Assembly: GCA_041305345.1 (NCBI GenBank)
Contig: JBFYLP010000002.1
Coordinates: forward strand, 233,669 to 297,668
From: JACRGC01 sp041305345
GTDB lineage: Archaea; Micrarchaeota; Micrarchaeia; Norongarragalinales; SBBD01
Reading direction: 5' to 3'
DNA: 64,000 bases
Shown here piece after piece: positions 16,911-26,207 of the stretch. The number at the start of each line of letters is the position of its first letter. The stretch's first letter is position 1. The translations under genes were made by a program, and so were the position numbers. The notes below the pieces were generated by a model. The model was not told the origin of the DNA and did no database searches. It saw only the letters and a list, made by a program, of their open reading frames with translations.

Positions 16911-17732
16911 ATGTACGATTATTCGGTCTTTTTCGCAATCATCGGTGCGCTCACGCTTGCAGGCATAGCGGCGAAATACCAGCTGCTTTCGGAAGGGGGG
17001 ATATTTGCGGCAATTCTGATGGGCCTTGCAATCTTCTTCTTTGGGGGCTGGAATTGGTTCATCATCCTTGGCTTCTTCTTCGTGGTTGCGAGCGCGTTCA
17101 CCAGATATAGGAGCGATGAGAAGGCCGAAGTCAATAGGGAATTTGCGAAGGGCGGGATTAGGGATTTCTGGCAGGTCGCTGCAAACGGCGCGCTTGCGGC
17201 GCTCATTGCCGTGATCAATAGTTTCATTCCGCTTAACACCGCGTATTTCGCATTCCTGGGAGTGGTTGCAACTGCTTTGGCGGATACGCTAGCAACTGAA
17301 ATTGGCGTTCTGAGCAGCAATGCATACCTGATCACGACGCTAAAGAAGGTCGAAAAGGGAGCTTCGGGTGCGATTTCAAGGCTGGGAGTTGGCGTCTCGT
17401 TCCTTGGCGCGCTTTCAATTGGCATTCTCGCTTTCATCCTGGATGGCCCATTCAGCGCCTCGGCAATTGAACCTGCGTATCTTATTGTCATTCCGGCGGT
17501 ATCTGGCTTGCTTGGGGCGCTAATCGATTCCTTTTTAGGTGCAACCGTTCAGCTGATGTACTGGTGCCCCAAATGCAGGAAGCAAACCGAGAGGGAAATC
17601 CACAAATGCGGTTCGAAAACAAAATACCACAAGGGCTGGAAGGCGATCACCAATGACACGGTCAACCTGATTTCCACCCTCGCAGGCGGCTTGATAGCAG
17701 CAGGGCTCTATCAACTGCTGAAGGGTGCGTAA
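16911..17732 (+). CDS. DUF92 family membrane protein
   Basis: A 273-residue polytopic membrane protein with about six to seven hydrophobic segments. The signature ATALADTLATEIGVLS (about residues 122-137) and the early GGIFAAILMGLAIFFFGG region are those of the DUF92/TMEM19 family. Plant and cyanobacterial members of this family include VTE6, a phytyl-phosphate kinase, so an isoprenyl-phosphate kinase role is possible in an archaeon with isoprenoid lipids. A late cytoplasmic loop carries CPKCRKQTEREIHKC, which could bind a metal. The ATG at 16911 was chosen since upstream in-frame sequence overlaps the channel gene. The substrate cannot be told from sequence. Confidence 0.88.
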   Translation: MYDYSVFFAIIGALTLAGIAAKYQLLSEGGIFAAILMGLAIFFFGGWNWFIILGFFFVVASAFTRYRSDEKAEVNREFAKGGIRDFWQVAANGALAALIAVINSFIPLNTAYFAFLGVVATALADTLATEIGVLSSNAYLITTLKKVEKGASGAISRLGVGVSFLGALSIGILAFILDGPFSASAIEPAYLIVIPAVSGLLGALIDSFLGATVQLMYWCPKCRKQTEREIHKCGSKTKYHKGWKAITNDTVNLISTLAGGLIAAGLYQLLKGA

Positions 17733-17774
17733 GAAATATTATGGAATACTGCGCCTAGTATCCGAATGAAGCGC

Positions 17775-19025
17775 TCAGATCGCAAAGGTGCCGGAAAGCA
17801 AATAGCCAACAGCCAGCAGCAGGATGCTTATGATTACAAGGCGGCCGATGCTTCCCGAATTCTCCCATTGCCCCTTGTTCAATGCGACCGCGAGCTTCGA
17901 AGCGGCTGAGCCAAGCAGGCCAAGCAATATGCCATTTGTTGCCATCTCGGAGGTGATGCTTGAGGAGTTGAAAAGGAAGCCGACGCTTGCGATCACCGAG
18001 GCGGAATTGACCAGCCCGGCTGCAAACAGGGCTAGGTAGAAGATTTCACGAATCGTAACCCCGAACAGGGCGTTTGTCACGTTGGTCACAATGAAAAGCA
18101 AAGCCGCGAACCTTACCACGAACCACAATGAAATCGGCTGCTTGCAAATGAACCTGAAATGGGATAGGTTGACGCCCTTTGAATAGTACTGCGTCAGCAG
18201 GAGGAAGCCGGCCATCGGGACCGCAAATATGGGGATTGCCTTCATGAACAAAGTGATGCTTAGGAACGCAAGAAGGACCCCGTCCCTTAGGATCGAGCCA
18301 GCAGAGGAGCTCGTGAAGCTGAGCTTTAGCGCATCGAGGTTCACCTTGCGGTCGCGCGCGAAAAGCATTACCGTTGCAAGCGAGGAGATGAGGCCGCCGA
18401 AGAATGATGCGTAAAGGACCGCATTTGTCCTAATAACCCTCGTTATCACGTGGGATGCGAAGCTTAGGAGGGAGATCAGGGTGACGGTAAGCACAAAGGA
18501 TTGGATGTTGATCGGATGGCCGAAGAGATGGTTGCCCTCGGAGGGAGCGAGCGGATAGAGGACGAATGCGATCACTAAGAATATGAGGAAATCAACGATT
18601 TCGCGCCTAGAAATCCTCTCCACCAGGTGATGCACTTCGCCCTTTTCGATGAGAACATATGTGACAAGGACGGTTGCCGCAATGGCCTCAAGGATGTAGT
18701 TGAAGCTTATCAGCATCCCAAGGATGTAGGTGAGCGGGAGCATCACGATCGTTGTTAGCCCAAGGGAGTGCTTGAAGTGCGTCGCCTTGAAGAAATAGAA
18801 GGAGATCGTCAGGCCGAAAATGCCAACGAGCCCAATCGAGGATGCTATATAGTAGTTATCCCTTGAGAGGTCCGTTAGGAGCATTCCAAGAAGGGAGATG
18901 AGGGAGAACGTGCGAAGCCCAAGAAGGGTCTGCTTTTTCGTATGCTCCCTTTCAAGCCCGATTATGCCTCCGATGGCGATTGCTAGCGCCAGTTTCTCCA
19001 GCAGGGTGAGCGTTACCTCGATCAT
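17775..19025 (-). CDS. MgtC/SapB and DUF4010 family membrane protein
   Basis: A 416-residue protein with about 12 hydrophobic segments. The first 140 residues are an MgtC/SapB domain, marked by AIGGIIGLEREHTKK and LGLRTFSLISLLGM. The rest matches the DUF4010 layout often fused to it, with a late repeat-like region GLVNSASVIASVGFLFNSSS. MgtC proteins are linked to magnesium homeostasis and envelope stress in bacteria; the role of the fused archaeal forms is not established. A TTTAAAA box at 19046-19052 lies about 24 bases before the ATG, which would make the mRNA leaderless. The gene is divergent from cysS. Confidence 0.88.
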   Translation of the reverse strand: MIEVTLTLLEKLALAIAIGGIIGLEREHTKKQTLLGLRTFSLISLLGMLLTDLSRDNYYIASSIGLVGIFGLTISFYFFKATHFKHSLGLTTIVMLPLTYILGMLISFNYILEAIAATVLVTYVLIEKGEVHHLVERISRREIVDFLIFLVIAFVLYPLAPSEGNHLFGHPINIQSFVLTVTLISLLSFASHVITRVIRTNAVLYASFFGGLISSLATVMLFARDRKVNLDALKLSFTSSSAGSILRDGVLLAFLSITLFMKAIPIFAVPMAGFLLLTQYYSKGVNLSHFRFICKQPISLWFVVRFAALLFIVTNVTNALFGVTIREIFYLALFAAGLVNSASVIASVGFLFNSSSITSEMATNGILLGLLGSAASKLAVALNKGQWENSGSIGRLVIISILLLAVGYLLSGTFAI

Positions 19026-19084
19026 CCAATGCCCCCAAAAAAGCGTTTTAAACCTGCGCGTTTTAGAGTAGTAATTGGAAGGCG

Positions 19085-19092
19085 TATATAAG
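19085..19092 (+). promoter_or_regulatory. TATA-like promoter of cysS
   Basis: TATATAAG lies in the gap between the divergent DUF4010 gene and cysS. Initiation about 26 bases downstream would give a leader of about 65 bases before the ATG at 19180. No riboswitch-like fold was recognised in that leader. Confidence 0.4.
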
Positions 19093-19179
19093 CGTTTGGA
19101 AAAAAAGGGGTTATGGGAAAAATAAGCAGAAAGGTCGGGAAACGGGATTAATGGCTTTAGAGTGTTTCGTGATTACATT

Positions 19180-20613
19180 ATGGTCTTGAAAATCCACAAT
19201 ACCCTTACCGGCAAACTTGAGGCATTCGCACCCATCCATAAGAATAAAGTGAATATGTATGTGTGCGGCATCACCCCCTACAGCAGCTCGCATATCGGCC
19301 ACGGCAGGTGTTACGTGGTTTGGGACACCCTGCGCAGGTACCTTGATTTTGAAGGCTTAAAGACAACCTACATCCAGAATTTCACGGACATTGATGACAA
19401 GATAATCAACAAGGCGGCCGAGCTGAAAACGGAGCCCCTCAAATTGGCGCAGGGGCACATCAAAGAATATTTCGAGGAATTCGATGCGCTTAATGTTGGG
19501 AGAGCGGATAACTACCCCAAAGTAACGGAGCACATAAGGGAAATATTGGAAATAATTCAGAAATTGATGACAAATGGCTATGCGTACGCTAACAACAACG
19601 ATGTTTTCTTCGAGGTTTCGAAGTTCAAGGATTACGGGAAGCTAAGCAAGCAGAGCCTTGACGAGCTAATCAAGGGGAAGCGGGTTGAAATCAACCCCAA
19701 CAAGAGGCATCCTGCTGATTTTGCGCTTTGGAAATCGGCCAAACCAGGCGAACCGGCGTGGGATTCGCCCTGGGGCAAGGGAAGGCCCGGCTGGCATATC
19801 GAATGCTCCGCGATGAGTTCCAAATACCTCGGGGAGCAGTTCGATTTGCACTGCGGCGGGATGGACCTTATTTTCCCGCACCACGAGAATGAAATTGCGC
19901 AGTCAGAGGGTGCGAGCGGGAAGAAACCGTTCGCGAAATACTGGATGCATAACGGTTTTGTTACAATAAAGAAGGAGAAGATGGCAAAATCGGTTGGGAA
20001 CATAATTTCACTTAAGGAGCTCCTGGAAAAATTTGACGGGGAAACAATCCGCTTCTTCTATCTCTCAACGCAATACCGCCAACCTTTGGACTATTCTGAG
20101 GAATCGGTTATTCAGGCAAAGGAATCGCTCGCCTCATTGAAAAACGCGATTTGGAGATTGGGGGAAAAAATAAAATCCGAGGGGAAAATGCCATCCGGCA
20201 CCAAAAAAAATGCCGCAATAAAAAAGATCACCGATAAGGACCTGCTCAAGATCAGAAGTGCATTCATCGAGGCAATGGATGACGACCTCAACACGCCGGA
20301 GGCAATATCCGTTTTGTTCGAGCTGAAAAACTATGCGTTCGAGATGATGGACGATGGCGAGGGAAATAAAGTGCTTGGCGAATGCCTGCATCTGTTTCGG
20401 GAATTCGGAGGCATTCTTGGGATTTTCGAGCAGAAGGAAAAAGGGGAAATGAAAATTCCTGAAAAGGAGATTGAAGCCCTCATTGAAAAACGCAACGCCG
20501 CAAAGAAAGCGAAGAATTGGAAGGAGGCGGACGAAATAAGGAACGGGCTAAAACAGAAGGGCATCCTGCTCGAGGATAACCCGGATGGGAGCGTGAGCTG
20601 GAGGTCAGCGTAA
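19180..20613 (+). CDS. cysS: Cysteinyl-tRNA synthetase
   Basis: A class I aminoacyl-tRNA synthetase of about 477 residues that charges tRNA-Cys. The start VLKIHNTLTGKLEAFAPI is typical. The HIGH signature appears as SSHIGHGR within YVCGITPYSSSHIGHGRC, whose first Cys is a zinc ligand; the other zinc ligands fall in HIECSAMS and LHCGGMDLIFPHHENE. The KMSKS loop reads KMAKSVGN. The C terminus has the helical anticodon-binding part and the small end domain (KAKNWKEADEIRNGLKQKGI). Length is normal. An upstream GTG (19162) gives six more residues, but the ATG at 19180 fits the family start. The presence of CysRS means the Sep-tRNA route is not needed. Confidence 0.97.
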   Translation: MVLKIHNTLTGKLEAFAPIHKNKVNMYVCGITPYSSSHIGHGRCYVVWDTLRRYLDFEGLKTTYIQNFTDIDDKIINKAAELKTEPLKLAQGHIKEYFEEFDALNVGRADNYPKVTEHIREILEIIQKLMTNGYAYANNNDVFFEVSKFKDYGKLSKQSLDELIKGKRVEINPNKRHPADFALWKSAKPGEPAWDSPWGKGRPGWHIECSAMSSKYLGEQFDLHCGGMDLIFPHHENEIAQSEGASGKKPFAKYWMHNGFVTIKKEKMAKSVGNIISLKELLEKFDGETIRFFYLSTQYRQPLDYSEESVIQAKESLASLKNAIWRLGEKIKSEGKMPSGTKKNAAIKKITDKDLLKIRSAFIEAMDDDLNTPEAISVLFELKNYAFEMMDDGEGNKVLGECLHLFREFGGILGIFEQKEKGEMKIPEKEIEALIEKRNAAKKAKNWKEADEIRNGLKQKGILLEDNPDGSVSWRSA

Positions 20614-20632
20614 CCCTTTTTAATCATCAATT

Positions 20633-23600
20633 TTACCTTGGAATCGGCACAGCAGTGCTCGTCTCCTTGAGGCATTTGTAAACCCCGCTGGTCTTGACGC
20701 ACTGCTGCCCGGAGGGGCAACCGCACGCCTCGCACCGATTTGCAACGAACACACCGTTCTGGCAGAGCAGGTAGCCGTTGCAGCTTCCCGAAGGCACGGT
20801 TCCGCACCAGCTTTGGTAGGGCGATTCCCTCATCCTTAGCAGAAGGCCATCAAATGCCTTCATGGTGGAAACCGAGGGGCTAGACCCAGGTATAAAGCCG
20901 CCGTTCTCGAATTGTATTTTCAAAATGGCACCCCTATCCGGCACGATTGACTGGTGATTCTGCTGGCTTTTGTAGTTGTAAACGAATATTCGCAACTTTG
21001 ATTTTTCCGGAAGCGGAATGGCATCGACATTCATTAACGAAAGCCTTCCCGCTTTCGTGAAGCCGGAGTAGCTCATTGCCACGGGGTTGTAGGCAATTTC
21101 AAATTCTGCGGTTGTAACGTTGCCGTTGTTCACGAGCTCGATTGTCAGCTCAGTGAAGTTGGAGGTCTGGTTTCCGTATGCGCTGATGCTTTCCTCGTAT
21201 CCAACCGAGAATTTTGAGGAGTCCGTGGAAGTGCAGGTGGGCTTCGGTCCCCCGAAATACTTATATTCCTGGAATCTCAGATAATCGGCGATCGAGAGGT
21301 CCCCGCTCCCGTCCGCATCCATTGCGCTCCACCACGCCTGGTGCGTCTCGCCGGAATGGAGCGCGTTGGTGAGCATCAGGAGGTCGAGCTGGTTGACCTC
21401 GCCGTCTGAATTGGCGTCGCCGCAATCATTTGAGATTGATTGGAGAACATAGCGGCCGGTGTGTTGGGAATCGTGATGGAATTGCGGCCAATCCGAGTTT
21501 TCCTCGCGAAAAACATCATCAAAGGTCCATACGTAAATGTACTCGCCAGTACCGACGATTAAATCCGTCCATCCATCATTGTTAATATCCGATGCAATTG
21601 GCGTAATTAGTTCAGTATAATCCCAATTGCCATATTGATGCGGCCTGTAATTGCCAACCAATTTTGGGAAACCCACAACATCATTCCCTGAAAGATTGAA
21701 TCCCATAAATTCGTATTTATCGTCAGGTCCGTAGAAATAATAATAAGAGTTGACTTTAAATAAACCCTTAATGCCATCGCCATCATGATCAAGGGTTATT
21801 GAAGAAGACCCGCTTTTTGAAATTTTTTCATTAAATTTGGTTCCATTTGAAAAGAAAATTTCATAACGGCCGCTATCGTTGGGGTCGTATGCAATTATTT
21901 GGGGTTCATTGTATCCGAATAAATCTGAAATTATCAATTGTTTTATGTACGAATAATTATCGGTCGGCACCGGCCAGCCTGGAAGTTCATTTCCGGCATG
22001 GTCCAATGCATGAATTATTTGGCCATTTGGTTCATGATCATTGCGCATTGAAAAAATCATTTCGTCCTTTATATCACCGTTGATGTCAGCCAAACGGAAG
22101 CCTCCCCCCCAAACCCCGTCAAGTTCCATCGGCCAGGAAGGATAATCGTTCCCCTGAGGATTTATCAGATAGTACATGATTTTTCCGTTCACAGACGAGT
22201 ACCCCCCAAAAAATATCTCCTTAGAGCCATCACCATCGACATCGCCGACCACGGGCGGGTTATTATCGGGAATGTTAATTTTATTAATTTCCCTGGACCA
22301 TTTCAAGCTGCCGTCGCTGTTAAGCGCATAGAGCTTAATATATGGGGAACAGGTATTGCCCCCACAGGATCCCCAGGCAATGACGAATATTTCATCCGCC
22401 CCATCTTGGTCTAGATCGGAAACGATCGGAACGGATGGGGGGTTAAAGTGGTAACCATCACCGCAGGCAGTGGAATCACTCCACAGCCAAGTGCCGTTTC
22501 CGGAAAAACAATATATGGTGCAATAGGTGGTAAAGACAATCTCATTCCTCCCATCCTTATTCACATCGATAACCGAGGGTACTGTTCGCAGTGGCTCCAA
22601 ATTATCCAAAGGCCAGCCTGCAATATCCTGCCCGTTATAGCCCAAAGCGTGTGTTTTTGTCCCGAAGCCAAACTCGCTCCACTCCTGGTACATTATCTCC
22701 TTTAACCCATCCCCGTTAATGTCCTCGACGAGCAATGGATGAACATTGATCAAACCATACTCGGTTTTTAGCGGCCAACCGGCTACATAGTCCGGGTCTA
22801 CAACGATTGAAATAACGTCCTCCTTAACGCCAACAGAACCATTGCCGGAATAAAAAACCTGCAATTTAACTGTTAAAAGATACTCATCGGCATCAATTTG
22901 GGATGTATCCAAATAACCCAGCAACGAATCTTGAACTTCGGTGTTTCCATTGCCGACAAGCATTATTCCTGAGCTAAACCATTGCGAGGGATTTTCCCCT
23001 GTTCCCCAAACAACCCCATAATGCAGGAAATTTGTTCCATATGCAGTACCAATTAAAGGCACTACGTCCCCCCGCCTATAGAATAGTCTCGAAACATTCA
23101 AATAAACGTTATCCACAAAAATTACGGTCCGATAATCTGTTTTTAATCCGCTTCCTTCCGATGCAAGTTTAACAACATTAAGCCCTTCAGACAGCCGAGT
23201 AGTGTCTATGCTGCCAAGGAAGCCGTTTACTACTTCATCAGTGTTATTTTGCGTAAGGTTTATTGCTTGGGTTAACCAATTGTCCGGCTTTAGGCCGTAA
23301 CCTGCGGAAAGGTTGAAGTGGCTGAAATTAGAGGAAGTTAAAAAACCCCCCTTAGCTGTGCCAATGATCTCCAGATTGCCCCCAAATCTCCCATAATCGG
23401 GCATATTTCCAATTTCGGCAATTGGATACTCGTTGGGTTTTAGCCTTAAAGTTGGATCTCCGAGTAATACCATCCCATAATGCCAACTGATTACCCAATC
23501 CAATACATATGGATTAGTGAATGAAGTATTCACGACTTCTGCGTTGAACCAATCCCTGAGGGACTCACCCAAATTTTCGCCCCCGGATAAGGGAGAATAA

Positions 23601-24934
23601 AATTCATCGAATTCGAGCATGCTGCCACTTTTCGTCGATCCGAGAACCGCAACCCCATAGGAGTTGGCGAACAGGTATTTTCCAGCAAGGTAATCGTACT
23701 CTGAAAATTTTGCAGCAGAACATGCAAATAGATTATAGAACAGGCCGTGGGGGTCTATTGCCTCGATGTCCTCCGAGTATACAGAATCATAAATATGGCT
23801 TGCAAACCCGTGCCCCCCCGGCCACGAATGGGCAAAAACCGATACCCATTCGTAATCCCAGGTTAGCCTTTCCATATAATCATCCCTATTCGTCCCAAGC
23901 TTATCCCTAATTAAATGGACGTAGGGGTAGGCGGATTGGAGATCATTTTTCCATTGCTCCCCAGAATTATACCAATCATCATCAACATAAGCCAAAGCCC
24001 TTTTTGGCAGTTTCAGGGTTTGTGTACGGTATTCGTGGTTTTTCCGAAAATAGTTCTTATAAAGCCCGATTTTATCCCCGCTCAAAGTGGTTGCGTCTAT
24101 CCTGCCAATCCAGATCTCGGCTTCCTTGTTTCCGGAATGCTCATCATAAAGCCCGTCCTGATCCCAATCGCTCCAGGTACCATCCAGGTCCATATAAAAC
24201 AGGTCCAGAGGGAACTCCTCAGCACCCCAAAGATATTCAATATACCACGCTGCTGGAAGGTCCCCGATGAGGATTGCGCCTTTCAATCCCGGTGCCTGTT
24301 GGAGGAAAGCCCTCAAATCCTCGGGATTGCTGTAGGTTACGGTGTACAATTCAACATCATAACCGTCAGTTTCTAAGTCTAGGACAAATTGCGCTAGCTC
24401 TGTGGCCAATGGGCCGTAGGTATCTTGGTTAACCAGGACGTACACAAGATTGTTCCTTCCTTTATCTCCATTGGAATATCTTTTTTCACTGCTGAAAGGC
24501 CTTATTTTTTTTCCAGCCTCGGCCTCCGCCTTCGTCAAAGGTCTCGTCCCTTTCGGGCCGGCCCATCTCGTAACAGCTACAAAATCCCGCTCCTTAATGG
24601 ATTTGTCGCCTTTAAGGTATTTTTGAAGGTTGTCGAAACGCTCCTGTTGCTCGGAAACTGTTTCCGAATACTCGGTTTGCACGACGGGGTTAGGCGCCTT
24701 ATCGGAGAATTTATACATGTCCGAATATATTTTGCAGGTGCCCCTATCCTTGCCGTTGCATACCCCGGTTTCGGGCAAGTACGTGTTGATTGATGGGACG
24801 GGAGTGGAAGTAGGAGCAATGGTTGAAGGAACTACGGTTGAAAGGGACCGGACGGCCCCGCCGGATTTCTGTTCCGTGCAGCCGGAAAAGAAGACGACGG
24901 AAAGGAGAACCAGAAGCAGGAGCACTCTTCTCAT
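20633..24934 (-). CDS. Large lipoprotein: gingipain-like peptidase, FG-GAP-like, dockerin- and cohesin-like domains
   Basis: About 1,433 residues. The start MRRVLLLLVLLSVVFFSGC is a lipoprotein signal with a lipobox (FSGC, Cys19), followed by a Thr/Pro linker. Residues 180-560 resemble clan CD gingipain/clostripain peptidases (C25-like): a candidate His in FAHSWPGGHGF (about 371) and candidate Cys in LFACSAAKF (about 403), before GVAVLGSTKSG. Ig-like regions follow. From about 728 to 1145 come FG-GAP/VCBS-type repeats with Ca-loop motifs such as DINGDGLKEI, DVNKDGRNEI, DLDQDGADEI and DVDGDGSKEI. Residues 1168-1226 are a dockerin-like pair (DANSDGEVNQLDLLML, DADGSGDLSIADYL), 1238-1345 look cohesin-like, and the end is Cys-rich. 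The frame runs upstream to 25126, but that part is antisense to the next gene. Stops are convergent with cysS. Confidence 0.88.
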   Translation of the reverse strand: MRRVLLLLVLLSVVFFSGCTEQKSGGAVRSLSTVVPSTIAPTSTPVPSINTYLPETGVCNGKDRGTCKIYSDMYKFSDKAPNPVVQTEYSETVSEQQERFDNLQKYLKGDKSIKERDFVAVTRWAGPKGTRPLTKAEAEAGKKIRPFSSEKRYSNGDKGRNNLVYVLVNQDTYGPLATELAQFVLDLETDGYDVELYTVTYSNPEDLRAFLQQAPGLKGAILIGDLPAAWYIEYLWGAEEFPLDLFYMDLDGTWSDWDQDGLYDEHSGNKEAEIWIGRIDATTLSGDKIGLYKNYFRKNHEYRTQTLKLPKRALAYVDDDWYNSGEQWKNDLQSAYPYVHLIRDKLGTNRDDYMERLTWDYEWVSVFAHSWPGGHGFASHIYDSVYSEDIEAIDPHGLFYNLFACSAAKFSEYDYLAGKYLFANSYGVAVLGSTKSGSMLEFDEFYSPLSGGENLGESLRDWFNAEVVNTSFTNPYVLDWVISWHYGMVLLGDPTLRLKPNEYPIAEIGNMPDYGRFGGNLEIIGTAKGGFLTSSNFSHFNLSAGYGLKPDNWLTQAINLTQNNTDEVVNGFLGSIDTTRLSEGLNVVKLASEGSGLKTDYRTVIFVDNVYLNVSRLFYRRGDVVPLIGTAYGTNFLHYGVVWGTGENPSQWFSSGIMLVGNGNTEVQDSLLGYLDTSQIDADEYLLTVKLQVFYSGNGSVGVKEDVISIVVDPDYVAGWPLKTEYGLINVHPLLVEDINGDGLKEIMYQEWSEFGFGTKTHALGYNGQDIAGWPLDNLEPLRTVPSVIDVNKDGRNEIVFTTYCTIYCFSGNGTWLWSDSTACGDGYHFNPPSVPIVSDLDQDGADEIFVIAWGSCGGNTCSPYIKLYALNSDGSLKWSREINKINIPDNNPPVVGDVDGDGSKEIFFGGYSSVNGKIMYYLINPQGNDYPSWPMELDGVWGGGFRLADINGDIKDEMIFSMRNDHEPNGQIIHALDHAGNELPGWPVPTDNYSYIKQLIISDLFGYNEPQIIAYDPNDSGRYEIFFSNGTKFNEKISKSGSSSITLDHDGDGIKGLFKVNSYYYFYGPDDKYEFMGFNLSGNDVVGFPKLVGNYRPHQYGNWDYTELITPIASDINNDGWTDLIVGTGEYIYVWTFDDVFREENSDWPQFHHDSQHTGRYVLQSISNDCGDANSDGEVNQLDLLMLTNALHSGETHQAWWSAMDADGSGDLSIADYLRFQEYKYFGGPKPTCTSTDSSKFSVGYEESISAYGNQTSNFTELTIELVNNGNVTTAEFEIAYNPVAMSYSGFTKAGRLSLMNVDAIPLPEKSKLRIFVYNYKSQQNHQSIVPDRGAILKIQFENGGFIPGSSPSVSTMKAFDGLLLRMRESPYQSWCGTVPSGSCNGYLLCQNGVFVANRCEACGCPSGQQCVKTSGVYKCLKETSTAVPIPR

Positions 24935-24978
24935 ATGGACGACCCCGTTTGATTGGTTAAACCATAATTGAAATGGCG

Positions 24979-24988
24979 CTTTAAAAAA
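24979..24988. promoter_or_regulatory. Shared A/T box between divergent lipoprotein and M24 peptidase genes
   Basis: GCTTTAAAAA lies between two divergent genes, about 45 bases from the lipoprotein ATG and 70 bases from the M24 peptidase ATG. Its TTTAAA core reads as a TATA-like box on either strand, so one element may serve both genes. No separate second box is obvious. Confidence 0.3.
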
Positions 24989-25058
24989 TGGGTAGGTGTA
25001 AAATGAAATCAAGGGAATTGAACGCATACGGGCGGATGTGGAAAAAAACGTGAACAAT

Positions 25059-26156
25059 ATGAAATCAAGAATCAAGCGCATCTTCGGGAACTTGGGAAAA
25101 AAAGCACCGGAAGCCATATTCATCAATTACGGCGGAGTAAAGGATTACTCGTTTTTCTATGTCACCGGCTTTACTGGCGGGTCGTTCGAGGGGAGCAGCG
25201 CCATCATCAGGGAGGATGGGAGCTGCACTGCGATGATTCCGCAGCTGGAGGAGAATACGGCAATAAAGGAGAATAAGCTGGGCCGGCTGAATCTTGACAT
25301 TCTTGTTTTCAAGAGCGGGAATGAACACATCGAATTTTTAAGGAAGGGGCTGAAAGGCGAAAAAATAGTGGGCGCGGACCTTTCCTCATTGAGCGTCAAT
25401 ACGCATAACCGCCTGAAGAACGAATCACGCGCAAAAATTATTGACGTCGGGGCCGCAATACGGGATGCGAGGGCGATTAAGGATGAAATTGAGCTCAAAA
25501 AAATCAGGAGGGCAATTGAGATCGCGGAAAACGCGTTCGGAAGGGTTGCCGGGGGGAGCATAATCAATGAGAAAGCAAGGGAATGCGACATTGCAGCGGA
25601 GCTCGCATACCAGATGCAGAAAATGGGCGGAACACCATCATTCCCCACCATTGTCGCAGCGGGCAAGAATTCCGCGGAGCCGCATTACCTTACCGGAAAT
25701 GGGGAAATAAGGAAGAACAATTTTGTGCTAATCGATTGGGGAGCGAAATTCGGTAGGTACAACAGCGACTTGACGCGCACGTTCGTTTTCGGGGAGATGA
25801 ATGATAAGCAGGAGAGGATGCTGAAAGTTGTGGAGGATGCGCAGGAGGTAGCATTTGACCTGATGCAGGAAGGGGTGGATGCAGCAAGGGTGCACGCGGC
25901 GGTGTCGGACTTCATAAATAAGACCGAATTCGAGGACAAATTCGTGCATTCAACGGGCCATTCGCTTGGCCTTCAGGTGCACGATGGCAAGACAATAGGG
26001 AATGAGAAATTTTTGCTGAAGGAAGGGATGGTTTTCACAGTTGAGCCCGGAATCTACGTCCCGGGAGTCGGCGGAGTCCGGCTGGAGGACGATGTGCTGA
26101 TAAGGAAGGACGGAATAGAAAAGCTGAGCAAAAAAAATAGGTTTTTTGAATTGTAG
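25059..26156 (+). CDS. M24 family metallopeptidase (Xaa-Pro dipeptidase type)
   Basis: About 365 residues. The N-terminal third is a creatinase-N-like domain (KDYSFFYVTGFTGG), and the C-terminal two thirds are the pita-bread M24 fold. All five metal ligands can be placed: Asp in LIDWGAKFGRYNSDLTRTF (two Asp), His in HSTGHSLGLQVHDG, Glu in VFTVEPGIYVPG and Glu in GGVRLEDDVLI. This fits a proline dipeptidase or aminopeptidase P that recycles peptides in the cytoplasm; the exact specificity is open. A GTG at 25038 would add seven residues; I chose the ATG at 25059. It is divergent from the lipoprotein and followed by hsp20 on the same strand. Confidence 0.93.
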   Translation: MKSRIKRIFGNLGKKAPEAIFINYGGVKDYSFFYVTGFTGGSFEGSSAIIREDGSCTAMIPQLEENTAIKENKLGRLNLDILVFKSGNEHIEFLRKGLKGEKIVGADLSSLSVNTHNRLKNESRAKIIDVGAAIRDARAIKDEIELKKIRRAIEIAENAFGRVAGGSIINEKARECDIAAELAYQMQKMGGTPSFPTIVAAGKNSAEPHYLTGNGEIRKNNFVLIDWGAKFGRYNSDLTRTFVFGEMNDKQERMLKVVEDAQEVAFDLMQEGVDAARVHAAVSDFINKTEFEDKFVHSTGHSLGLQVHDGKTIGNEKFLLKEGMVFTVEPGIYVPGVGGVRLEDDVLIRKDGIEKLSKKNRFFEL

Positions 26157-26162
26157 GCAGGC

Positions 26163-26170
26163 GTATAAGT
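26163..26170 (+). promoter_or_regulatory. TATA-like promoter of the hsp20 gene
   Basis: GTATAAGT lies six bases after the M24 peptidase stop and about 42 bases before the hsp20 ATG, giving a leader of about 16 bases. A separate promoter is expected for a heat-shock gene. No repeat resembling a heat-shock repressor site was seen. Confidence 0.4.
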
Positions 26171-26207
26171 CTTGCTGCCGGAATATGAACAGAAATAAGT
26201 GAGCAAC

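Noticed and set aside
24935..25126. Longer start of the large lipoprotein
   Set aside because: The extra 64 codons would place sequence before a perfect lipoprotein signal and overlap the divergent peptidase gene.
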